From Nonomuraea wenchangensis (GTDB lineage Bacteria > Actinomycetota > Actinomycetes > Streptosporangiales > Streptosporangiaceae): 64,000 nucleotides of DNA. A model generated the notes under the pieces. That model was not told the origin of the DNA, ran no database searches, and worked only from the letters and a program-made list of their open reading frames with translations. Location: the NCBI RefSeq assembly GCF_900111685.1, contig NZ_FOHX01000009.1:300006-364005 (forward strand). The letters are read 5' to 3'. Below, one piece after another: positions 33,502 to 41,645 of the stretch. Position 1 is the first letter of the stretch. Every line of letters begins with the position of its first letter. Both the position numbers and the translations under genes were made by a program.

Positions 33502-34658
33502 CCGTCGCGCGCGCCGTCGCCGCGGTGCTGCTCGCCCTCACCGGCCAGACCGGCGCCGCCGCCCCCGTCAGGGACCAGCAGCAGTGGGTGCTGGACGCGC
33601 TCAACGTCGAGCAGGCGTGGACCGTCACCAAGGGCGCCGGGGTCACCGTCGCCGTCGTGGACAGCGGCGTGGACGACACCGTCAAGGAGCTGAAGGGCCG
33701 CGTCACCAAGGGCCCCGACATGACCTCGGGCACCGCCGTGCACGACGTGCCGCCCGGCAGGCACGGCACCGCCATGGCGGCCCTGATCGCCGGCTCCGGC
33801 ACCGGCGGCGGGCTCATCGGCATCGCGCCCGAGTCGCGCATCCTGTCGCTGCCGATGGCGACCGACGACGAGCCCGTGATCGGCATCCCGCCCGCGCCGG
33901 ACGCCGAGACGGCCGCGGACAGCCCGCTCGCGCGCGCCCTGCGGTACGCGGCCAACCATGGGGCGCAGGTCGTCAGCATGTCGATCGGCTCGTACGGCCC
34001 GGTCAGGTCGGAGCGGGAGGCGGTGTCGTACGCACTGGACAAGGGCGTCGTGCTGGTCGCCGCCGCGGGCAACGACGGCCTGACCCAGTACGCCCAGGAC
34101 AAGGGCACCTCCTACTGGAGCTTCCCCGCGGGCTATCCGGGCGTGATCGGCGTGGCCGCGACCGACAAGCAGGGCAGGCGGGCCTCGTTCAGCAGCGACA
34201 ACCTGTCGGTGCTGGTGTCCGCGCCGGGCGTCGGCGTGCCGGTGGTCAAGCTCGGGAGCGGCTACGACCTGTCGGAGGGCACCAGCTCGGCCGCCGCGCT
34301 GATTTCCGGCGTGGCCGCGCTGGTCAAGTCCCGGCATCCCGGCCTGCGGCCCGAGCAGGTGGCGCAGGCCCTCGCGAGCGGCGCCCGCGGCCGGCCCGCC
34401 GCCGGCTACGACGACCAGATCGGCTTCGGCGTGGTGGACGCCGCCGCCGCGCTCAACGCCGCCGACGCGCTGGCCGGCCGGCCGAGCGGCGTGGTCGATC
34501 CGAGCGGCAAGGAGCACTTCGGCAGCGGCGAGGCGCCGGTGCCCCAGCGGCCGGGGCCGGACCCGCTGCGGCTCTGGCTGTACGGAGGGGGCACGCTTGT
34601 GGCGCTCATCACTTTTTGTGGTGCGATCGTCGTCCTGAATCAGCGTAGAGAGTCGTGA
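33495..34658 (+). CDS. Mycosin-like S8 serine protease, second copy
   Basis: The 387-residue paralogue of the protease at 31283 has a signal peptide (about residues 1-22), triad D56 (VVDSGVD), H90 (RHGTAMAA) and S264 (GTSSAAA), the AAAGNDG oxyanion loop, and a C-terminal membrane helix (about 360-381, LWLYGGGTLVALITFCGAIVVL). It starts at GTG 33495 in the seven-base overlap with its partner gene. Its stop overlaps the next gene start (GTGA). The two protease copies are diverged well beyond a recent duplication (different linker lengths, roughly half identical by eye in the core), so they probably have distinct substrates. Confidence 0.9.
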   Translation: MLTVARAVAAVLLALTGQTGAAAPVRDQQQWVLDALNVEQAWTVTKGAGVTVAVVDSGVDDTVKELKGRVTKGPDMTSGTAVHDVPPGRHGTAMAALIAGSGTGGGLIGIAPESRILSLPMATDDEPVIGIPPAPDAETAADSPLARALRYAANHGAQVVSMSIGSYGPVRSEREAVSYALDKGVVLVAAAGNDGLTQYAQDKGTSYWSFPAGYPGVIGVAATDKQGRRASFSSDNLSVLVSAPGVGVPVVKLGSGYDLSEGTSSAAALISGVAALVKSRHPGLRPEQVAQALASGARGRPAAGYDDQIGFGVVDAAAALNAADALAGRPSGVVDPSGKEHFGSGEAPVPQRPGPDPLRLWLYGGGTLVALITFCGAIVVLNQRRES

Positions 34659-35041
34659 AAGATCCGCTATCGTCCCCCGTCATGGGATACGAGCTGCGAG
34701 TGGTACGCGAGTCGCCACTCGCCTTCGCGGACTTGGCGAAGGCCATCGCGCCGGCCGGATTCGAGCTGCGCGGATCTGACGAGATCGTCATCGGTCACGA
34801 CGGCCGTGCGCACCAGGTCGCCCGCTGGACCGGCGCGGTGGTCGGCGAGCCCGGCTCCGACTGGCAGGTGGCCCAGCTCCTGAGGTTGTCGGCCGCGCTC
34901 GGCGCCCGGCTCGTGGGCGAGGACGGCGAGGTCTACCGGCTGCGCGACGGCGTCATGGAGGTCGAGACCGGCGGCAGCGTGGCCGAGCTCGGCAAGTTCG
35001 AGGAGATCATCGACGCCGGACCCGCGGCGTGGACCCCCTGA
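34655..35041 (+). CDS. Conserved hypothetical protein coupled to the mycosin operon
   Basis: A 128-residue soluble protein. The GTG at 34655 overlaps the preceding stop (GTGA), arguing for coupling; ATG 34682 (MGYELRVV) is a plausible alternative. The sequence has a compact alpha/beta pattern (YELRVVRESPLAFADLAKAI, later VARWTGAVVGE and GARLVGEDGEVYRL). It has no signal peptide, so unlike the genes before it, it acts in the cytoplasm. I do not recognise the family. The alkyltransferase-like gene starts 13 bases before its end. Confidence 0.65.
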   Translation: MKDPLSSPVMGYELRVVRESPLAFADLAKAIAPAGFELRGSDEIVIGHDGRAHQVARWTGAVVGEPGSDWQVAQLLRLSAALGARLVGEDGEVYRLRDGVMEVETGGSVAELGKFEEIIDAGPAAWTP

Positions 35042-35367
35042 ACCCCTTCGCCGAGCGGGTGCTCGATCTGGTCGAGCGCATCCCTCCCGGCACGGTGATG
35101 GCCTACGGGGACATCGCCGAATATCTGGGCGAGGGCGGCCCCCGCCAGGTCGGCAAGGTGATGTCCACCTGGGGAGGCGGCGTGCCCTGGTGGCGCGTCG
35201 TGCACGCAGACGGCAGCGGCGCCGCACCCGATCACCTGCGCGAATGCCTGGCCCGCTGGCGCGAGGAAGGCACCCCGCTGCGCGGCGAGCGGGTCGACAT
35301 GCGCCGCGCCCGCTGGGACGGCCGCCCGGCCGACGGTGCGGCCGACCCTTCAGCGGATTTTCAGTAA
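35029..35367 (+). CDS. Alkyltransferase-like (ATL) DNA-binding protein
   Basis: The 112-residue protein has the DNA-binding fold of O6-alkylguanine-DNA alkyltransferases: 'FAERVLDLVERIPPGTVMAYGDIAEYLG' (helix-turn-helix entry), 'RQVGKVMS', and the active-site region. The methyl-accepting motif PCHRV is replaced by P53-W-W-R-V, so cysteine (and the usual histidine) are missing and it cannot transfer alkyl groups. ATL proteins flip and flag O6-alkylguanine for nucleotide-excision repair. Such a gene also neighbours adnAB and moeZ in mycobacteria. Its start overlaps the preceding gene. Confidence 0.88.
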   Translation: MDPLNPFAERVLDLVERIPPGTVMAYGDIAEYLGEGGPRQVGKVMSTWGGGVPWWRVVHADGSGAAPDHLRECLARWREEGTPLRGERVDMRRARWDGRPADGAADPSADFQ

Positions 35368-35469
35368 GGGTCCTGACCAGCGGATTCCTTGATCGGGCGA
35401 TTCTGTGACATGTGACGCCCATTACCATGGGCAGAACACTGATGGCGGCCCGAAAGGCGGTGCCTCCCT

Positions 35470-38322
35470 ATGGCCACCGGCGTCACAGCCCAGAGCCAGG
35501 GCGGCGAACCTCTCGCCGACCGCCTCAAGGCTGTCCAGGATCTCTGCGATCGTGGCGAGCCTCTCGAAGCGGTCATGCGAGCGGTCGGCCCCGGCGGACG
35601 CGACGCCGCGTTCGACAACGAGGTGCTCAGCGGTCCCCTCGGGGGCCGGATCGACCTCGCGGTCAAACGCGGTCCCGCGCGGCGGCGCGAGATGCTGGCG
35701 CTCGTGCGCCCCTACCTCGCGGCCGTGGACGCGGGCGTCAAACGCGACCTGCCGGTCGCCCGGCGGGTGATCGTCCACCTGATCGAGACCCGTCCCGACG
35801 ACGAGCTGATCGACGGCGACACGCTGGTCAAGGTCGTCGAGGCCGCGGCCGAGCCGTCCAGGCGCATCCGCAAGGGCCTGCGCTGGTACGCCGACCTGCC
35901 GTTGCAGGACGAGCTGGCGCCCGACCTCTACCGGCTGCGCCGCGCCGACATGGTGCCCGTCACGCACATCGACGACATCGCCTGGGTCGACGGCAAGCTG
36001 CGCGTCACCGGCTTCGCCTACCTGGCGGGGCTGTCGGTGCGCAGCAGGCGCGCCAACTGGGCGACCGTGGTGCTGCGCGGGCCGCGCTGGCTGCCGCCGA
36101 TCCGCATGCGGACGCGGCGGACGTACGAGCCGGAGGCCACCCACGGGGCGCGCGAGCCCGGCTGCAACTACGACTGGTCCGGCTTCTCCGCCGAGCTGCG
36201 CCCGTGGCCGCTGCGCTGGCGCGGCGCGGTGCGCAACGTCGTGTCGGCGGTGCGCCGCCGCATGCGGCACCGCCCGTCGGTGCCCGACACCACGACGTGG
36301 CGGGCCGAGATCGTGTTCTGGAGCCGTGGCGCCCGCGCCACCGGCCTGCTGCGCGGCTCCTCGCTCGGCCGCCCCGAACGCCCGGCGGGGCTCAAGCTCA
36401 AGCCCGGCTGGTGGGTGCGCCCGGTCTGGACCTCCGACCGCGCGCTCCAGGTCGTGCTCCAGCCCAACCGGGCCGAGCTGACCGGCGTCGCCCTCGACGG
36501 CGACCGCCTGGAGCTCAAGATCTCCCTGCCCGGCCGCAGCGTCACCAAGGGCCACGCCCGGCTGGGCGGCCACCGCATCGCGGCCGAGTTCACGCCCGTC
36601 ACCGGCGGCACCGAGGTCGTCGTCGGGCTGGCCGTGCCCGCCCTGCTCCAGGAGAAGGACGGCCGGCGGCTCTGGGTCGAGCCCAAGGGCGACCCGGCGG
36701 CCTCCGTCATACTGGCCGACCTGCCCGAGGCCCGCGAGGTCGTGGGCGACCGCGAGATCACCGTGCTCGGCGACCGGCGCGACCGCGTCGTGCTCTCCGC
36801 CCACCGCATCAGGCCGGTCATCACCTCGGCCGTGTGGGAGGGCCAGGCACTGGTGCTGAGTGGCCGCTACCCCGACGCGCCGGGCCCGCGCACGCTCACG
36901 CTGCGGCACCGGTCGGGGTTGTCCTACCAGCTGCCGATGGAGCGGTCCGGCGAGGGCTTCTCCGTCCGGGTCTCGCCCTCGGCGATGGACCGCTTCGGCG
37001 AGCCCGTGCCGCTGGCCTCCGGCACCTGGAACATGTCGCTGCGCCACCCGTCGGGCGAGATCGTGCCGCTGCGCATGGACCACGCCGCCCTGGCGGGCCT
37101 GGACGAGGAGCCGCGCACCCTCGACGGCCGCGTCTACCGCATGCTCTCCACCCGCTTCGACGTGCCGGTCGTCACGGTCGAGGAGGCCCGTCCCGCCGAC
37201 GAGCGCGGCGTGGCGGGCACCCACGTGCTGCGCCGCGTCTTCTACCCGGCGCAGCGCACCGAGCCGCTCAACGACGCCACCGTCTATGTCGTCAACGACG
37301 GCCGCCTCTACGCCGACAGCGTCCGCGCCATCTACGAGGAGCGGCTGCGGCGCGGCGACGACCGCGAGCACATCTGGATCGTCAAGGACGGCGCGTTCGT
37401 GCCGCCGGGCCCGGCCACGGTCGTGCGGGCCGGCAGCCGCGAGCACCACGCCGCGCTGGCGCGCTCCCGGCACATCATCAGCAACGCGTTCCTGCCCACC
37501 TGGTTCCGCGCCCGCGAGGACCAGGTGGTGGTGCAGACCTGGAACGGCACCCCGGCCAAGCACATCGGCAACGACCTGCCCCACATGAAGCGCGACCCGA
37601 GGCCGCCGATCTGGCACCGCCAGGCCGCCGAGGTGCGCGGCTGGGACCTGCTGCTGTCGCAGTCGCCGTGGGCCACGCCGGTGCTGCGCAAGGCGTTCGG
37701 CTACAAGGGCGAGGTGCTGGAGAGCGGGCTGCCGCGCAACGACGTGCTCAACTCGCCCGACCGCGAGGCGCTGGCCGAGGCCGTGCGCGAGCGGCTGGGG
37801 CTGGCGGAGGGCAAGCGGGTCGTCCTGTACGCGCCGACCTACCGCGACTACGACCGCAAGAACGCGATGGTCAAGCTCGACCTCGCCAAGGCGCGCGAGG
37901 CGCTGGGGGCCGACCACGAGATCCTGGTCAGGGCGCACCCGATGCAGGCCGTCCCCGCGGTCCCCGAGATCGCGCGTGACGTCACCACATATCCGGACAT
38001 CGCCGAGCTGCTGCTGATCGCGGACGTCCTGGTCACCGACTACTCCTCGGTGATGTTCGACTTCGCCGCCACCGGCCGCCCGATCGTCCTCTACGCCTAC
38101 GACCAGGCCAAATACGCCAACAAGCGCGGCCTCTACCTCGACCTCGCCGAACAGGCCCCCGGCCCGGTGCTGTCCACCTCGGCGCAGGTCGTCGAGGCGC
38201 TGCGCTCGATCGACGAGGTCGCCGCCGCCCACGCCGACCGCTACGACGCCTTCCGCGCCACCTTCGCCCCCAGGGACGACGGCAAGGCGACGGTCCGCGT
38301 CGTGGACCACCTCTTCTCCTAG
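35470..38322 (+). CDS. TagF-like CDP-glycerol glycerophosphotransferase with large N-terminal region
   Basis: A 950-residue protein. The C-terminal part (about 560-945) has the TagF/CDP-glycerol glycerophosphotransferase signature: 'HIISNAFLPTWFRAREDQVVVQTWNGTPAKHIG', 'LPRNDVL', 'VVLYAPTYRD', and 'VTDYSSVMFDFAATGRPIVLYAYD'. Such enzymes polymerise or prime glycerol- or ribitol-phosphate chains of teichoic acids on the inner face of the membrane. Residues 1-550 are unlike the short N-terminus of Bacillus TagF. They consist of a helical segment (1-150) and beta-rich sequence (150-550) of unknown role. The start is ATG 35470. It stands alone, with a strong terminator after it. Confidence 0.87.
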   Translation: MATGVTAQSQGGEPLADRLKAVQDLCDRGEPLEAVMRAVGPGGRDAAFDNEVLSGPLGGRIDLAVKRGPARRREMLALVRPYLAAVDAGVKRDLPVARRVIVHLIETRPDDELIDGDTLVKVVEAAAEPSRRIRKGLRWYADLPLQDELAPDLYRLRRADMVPVTHIDDIAWVDGKLRVTGFAYLAGLSVRSRRANWATVVLRGPRWLPPIRMRTRRTYEPEATHGAREPGCNYDWSGFSAELRPWPLRWRGAVRNVVSAVRRRMRHRPSVPDTTTWRAEIVFWSRGARATGLLRGSSLGRPERPAGLKLKPGWWVRPVWTSDRALQVVLQPNRAELTGVALDGDRLELKISLPGRSVTKGHARLGGHRIAAEFTPVTGGTEVVVGLAVPALLQEKDGRRLWVEPKGDPAASVILADLPEAREVVGDREITVLGDRRDRVVLSAHRIRPVITSAVWEGQALVLSGRYPDAPGPRTLTLRHRSGLSYQLPMERSGEGFSVRVSPSAMDRFGEPVPLASGTWNMSLRHPSGEIVPLRMDHAALAGLDEEPRTLDGRVYRMLSTRFDVPVVTVEEARPADERGVAGTHVLRRVFYPAQRTEPLNDATVYVVNDGRLYADSVRAIYEERLRRGDDREHIWIVKDGAFVPPGPATVVRAGSREHHAALARSRHIISNAFLPTWFRAREDQVVVQTWNGTPAKHIGNDLPHMKRDPRPPIWHRQAAEVRGWDLLLSQSPWATPVLRKAFGYKGEVLESGLPRNDVLNSPDREALAEAVRERLGLAEGKRVVLYAPTYRDYDRKNAMVKLDLAKAREALGADHEILVRAHPMQAVPAVPEIARDVTTYPDIAELLLIADVLVTDYSSVMFDFAATGRPIVLYAYDQAKYANKRGLYLDLAEQAPGPVLSTSAQVVEALRSIDEVAAAHADRYDAFRATFAPRDDGKATVRVVDHLFS

Positions 38323-38331
38323 AAGGACGTC

Positions 38332-38374
38332 CGCCGAGGTCCCGGGCCACGTCTCAGCGCCCGGGACCTCGGCG
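38332..38374 (+). terminator. Terminator of the TagF-like gene
   Basis: A perfect 15-base-pair stem (38332-38346 with 38360-38374) and a 13-base loop start ten bases after the stop codon. Confidence 0.8.
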
Positions 38375-38465
38375 TGTCGTCGGGATTTCCGCGATTTCCG
38401 CCGCTAACGTAGGCGGTTCGCGCGAGAAGACCGGGCAACTCGGCACGATCTACCCCTGTGGTCTG

Positions 38466-41400
38466 GTGGAATCTAGTGCTGTGAGTGGTCAGACCTGGCG
38501 CCTGGTACGACGTGGCAACACTGCCCCTGATGTGCCCCCTGTGCTGGACGAGCATCAGCGTGCCGTGGTCGGGCATCCCGGCGGCCCGCTCCTCGTACTC
38601 GCGGGGCCGGGCACCGGCAAGACCACCACGATCGTCGAGAGCGTCGTCGACCGCATCGAGCGGCGCGGCCTCGACCCCGAGCGGGCGCTCATCCTCACCT
38701 ACAGCCGCAAGGCCGCCGAGGAGCTGCGCAGGCGCGTCACCGCCCGCCTGCGCCGCACCACCCGCACCCCGCTCGCGATGACCTTCCACTCCTACGCCTA
38801 CGCCCTCCTGCGCCGCGAGGCGGTCCTCGCCGGCAAGGCGCCGCCGCGCCTGCTGACCGGTCCCGAGCAACTGCTGGAGATCCGCCGCCTGCTCCACGGC
38901 GAGCTGGAGAACGGCGCGCCCGACTGGCCGGCGTCGCTGCGCGAGCCGCTGCGCACCCGCGGCTTCGCCGAGGAGCTGCGCGACTTCCTGTCCCGGGCCA
39001 ACGAGCGCGGGCTGGACGGCCCCCGCCTGGTCGAGCTCGGCCGCCGCCACGGCCGCCGCGACTGGGTGGCGGCCGGCCGCTTCGCCGAGCGCTACCAGGA
39101 CCGCTTCGACCTCGACCCGGAGGAGACCTTCGACTACGCCGAGCTGGTCGGCGCCGCCTCGGCGCTGCTGGCCAGACCGGAGGTGCGGGCGCGCGAGCGG
39201 GCCGCGCACGAGGCGGTCTTCGTGGACGAGTACCAAGACTCCGACCCGGCGCAGGAGCTGCTGCTCCACCACCTCGCCGGCGACGGCCGCGACCTGGTCG
39301 CGGTGGGCGACCCCGACCAGTCGATCTACGGCTTCCGCGGCGCCGACGTCCACGGCATCATGGGCTTCCCGCAGCGCTTCCGCACCCTCGACGGCCGCGA
39401 CGCGCCCGTGCTGGCCCTGCGCGTGTGCCGCAGGAGCGGCGCGGGCCTGCTGCGGGCGAGCCGCCGCCTGGCCGCCAAGCTGCCCGTCGCCCCCGGCCTC
39501 GACCACCGGCACGACCACCGCGACCTGGTGCCGCTGCCCGGCCTGCCCGAGGGCGAGGTGCGCGTGCTGCTGGCCGACAGCACCAGCCAGGAGGCCGCGA
39601 TCGTGGCCGACACGCTGCGCCGCGCCCACCTCATCGAGGGCGTGCCGTGGCACCGGATGGCGATCCTGGTGCGTTCGGCCAAGCGCCAGGTGCCGCTGCT
39701 GCGCCGCGCGCTGACCAACGCCGGCGTGCCAACGATGATCGCCGGCGACGAGGTGCCGATCGCGCAGGAGCCGGGCGTGCGCCCGCTGCTCACCGTGCTC
39801 AAGGTCGCGCTCGACCCGGCCCTGCTGGACGAGAACGTCGCCGAGGAGCTGCTGACCGGCCCGCTCGGCGGCACCGACATGATCGGCGTGCGCCGCCTGC
39901 GCCGGGCGCTCAAGATCGCCGAGAACGAGGCGTCCGAGCAGGGCGAGGCCCGCTCGTCCGGCGAGCTGCTGGTCGCGGCCGTACGGGACGCTCGTGAGCT
40001 GACCAGGATCGAGCCGCACGTCGCGCTGCCCGCCGAGCGCGTGGCGCGGCTCCTCGGCGTGGCGAGGGAGTCGGTCGGCTCCGGCGGCACCGCCGAGGAC
40101 CTGCTGTGGGCCGTCTGGGACGCCGCCGGGCTCGCCTCCCGCTGGAGCGACCTGGCCATGTCGGGCGGCCCGCGCGGCGCGCAGGCCGACCGCGACCTCG
40201 ACGCCGTGGTGGCCCTGTTCGACCAGGCGGCCAAGTTCGTGGACCGCATGCCGAAGGCCGGCCCCGAGGTCTTCGTCGACGACCTGGCCGCCCAGGAGAT
40301 CCCCGGCGACACCCTGGCCGAGCGCGCCCCCGACGGCGACGCCGTGCGCGTATTGACCGCCCACCGCGCCAAGGGCCTGGAGTGGGACGTCGTCGTGGTC
40401 GCGGGCGTGCAGGAGGGCGTCTGGCCGGACCTGCGGCTGCGCGGCTCCCTGCTGGGCGTGGAGGACCTCGTCGAGACCGTCGAGGGCGCCGAGCCCAACG
40501 CCGCGTCGCTGGTCTCCAAGCTGCTGGCCGAGGAGCGCCGGCTGTTCTACGTCGCCGCCACCCGGGCAAGGCGCAGGCTGGTCGTCACCGCAGTCGGCGG
40601 CGAGGACACCGACGAGCGCCCGTCGCGGTTCCTGTCCGAGCTGACCCCCGGCGAGGTCGAGACCGCGACCGTGGACGACCGCGCCCGCTGGCTCAACATG
40701 TCCGCGCTGGTGGCCGACCTGCGCAGCGCCGTGACGGACCCGACGAAACCGGCGAAGGTCCGCAGGAAGGCCGCCCGGCAGCTCGCCCGCCTGGCCGCCG
40801 CCGGCGTCCAGGGCGCCCACCCCAACGACTGGTACGCCCTCACCCCCATGACCGACGACCGCCCCCTGAGCTGGCCCGAGGGCGTCGTCAGCATCTCACC
40901 GTCAGCGGTGGAGAGCTTCACGAAGTGCGGCCTGCGCTGGCTGCTGGAGACCGCCGTCGGCGCGGCCGGCACCAGCACCGCCCAGGGCCTCGGCAACGTC
41001 ATCCACGCCCTGGCCGTGCTGGCCGCCACCGACCTGCCGAGCGAGGACCTGCTCGGCGAACGCCTCGACCAGGTCTGGCACGAGCTGGACTTCGGCGGCG
41101 CCTGGTACAACCGCAAGCAGCGCCAGGTCGCCGAGCAGATGATCGGCAAGTTCCTGCGCTGGCACAAGGAGAACCCGCGCGAGCTGGTCGCGCTGGAGGA
41201 GTCGTTCACCGCGGTGATCTCCGAGGGCGTGCAGATCAAGGGCCGGGTCGACCGCGTCGAGCGCGACTCCGACAACCGGGCGGTGATCATCGACCTCAAG
41301 ACCGGCGGCTCCAAGCCGAAGGCCGGCGAGCTGGACCGGCATCCGCAGCTCGGCGTCTACCAGCTCGCCGCGCTGCTCGGCGCCTTCGCCAGGCACGGCA

Positions 41401-41645
41401 TGACCGAGCCGGGCGGCGCCGCCCTGGTGCAGCTCGGCAAGGCGGGCGGCAAGAACGACGCCCTGGAGCAGCGTCAGGGCGCGCTGGCCGACGACGCCAA
41501 CCCCGGCTGGGCCGCCGACCTGGTCGACACCGTGGCCACCGGCATGTCGGGCCCGTTCTTCCAGGCCAAGGTCAACGACGGCTGCCGCACCTGCGCGGCC
41601 CGGTCGAGCTGCCCGGTCAACGACAACGGGGGCCAGGTGTGCTGA
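38466..41645 (+). CDS. adnA: AdnA-like UvrD/RecB helicase-nuclease subunit
   Basis: The 1059-residue protein combines an N-terminal superfamily-1 motor with a C-terminal RecB nuclease, as in the AdnAB complex that resects double-strand ends in actinobacteria. Motor motifs: AGPGTGKT (46-53), FVDEYQDSDP, GDPDQSIYGFRG, HRAKGLEWD, and AATRARRRL. The nuclease site is 'GRVDRVERDSDNRAVIIDLKTG', with a four-cysteine Fe-S staple (CGLRW, then GCRTCAARSSC). The first gene of the pair is adnA in mycobacteria, where its motor is less important than that of AdnB. Start is GTG 38466, or possibly 38481. It overlaps adnB by seven bases (GTGCTGA). Confidence 0.93.
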   Translation: MESSAVSGQTWRLVRRGNTAPDVPPVLDEHQRAVVGHPGGPLLVLAGPGTGKTTTIVESVVDRIERRGLDPERALILTYSRKAAEELRRRVTARLRRTTRTPLAMTFHSYAYALLRREAVLAGKAPPRLLTGPEQLLEIRRLLHGELENGAPDWPASLREPLRTRGFAEELRDFLSRANERGLDGPRLVELGRRHGRRDWVAAGRFAERYQDRFDLDPEETFDYAELVGAASALLARPEVRARERAAHEAVFVDEYQDSDPAQELLLHHLAGDGRDLVAVGDPDQSIYGFRGADVHGIMGFPQRFRTLDGRDAPVLALRVCRRSGAGLLRASRRLAAKLPVAPGLDHRHDHRDLVPLPGLPEGEVRVLLADSTSQEAAIVADTLRRAHLIEGVPWHRMAILVRSAKRQVPLLRRALTNAGVPTMIAGDEVPIAQEPGVRPLLTVLKVALDPALLDENVAEELLTGPLGGTDMIGVRRLRRALKIAENEASEQGEARSSGELLVAAVRDARELTRIEPHVALPAERVARLLGVARESVGSGGTAEDLLWAVWDAAGLASRWSDLAMSGGPRGAQADRDLDAVVALFDQAAKFVDRMPKAGPEVFVDDLAAQEIPGDTLAERAPDGDAVRVLTAHRAKGLEWDVVVVAGVQEGVWPDLRLRGSLLGVEDLVETVEGAEPNAASLVSKLLAEERRLFYVAATRARRRLVVTAVGGEDTDERPSRFLSELTPGEVETATVDDRARWLNMSALVADLRSAVTDPTKPAKVRRKAARQLARLAAAGVQGAHPNDWYALTPMTDDRPLSWPEGVVSISPSAVESFTKCGLRWLLETAVGAAGTSTAQGLGNVIHALAVLAATDLPSEDLLGERLDQVWHELDFGGAWYNRKQRQVAEQMIGKFLRWHKENPRELVALEESFTAVISEGVQIKGRVDRVERDSDNRAVIIDLKTGGSKPKAGELDRHPQLGVYQLAALLGAFARHGMTEPGGAALVQLGKAGGKNDALEQRQGALADDANPGWAADLVDTVATGMSGPFFQAKVNDGCRTCAARSSCPVNDNGGQVC

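Noticed and set aside
30579..34658. Part of a type VII (ESX) secretion locus
   Set aside because: Only mycosin-like proteases are present. No EccB, EccC, EccD, EccE, PE/PPE or WXG100 genes are found within the window.
40106..41638. Long Arg/Gly/Pro-rich open frame upstream of adnB in the same frame
   Set aside because: It is the alternate frame of adnA. The real AdnB begins at GTG 41639 where family motifs start.
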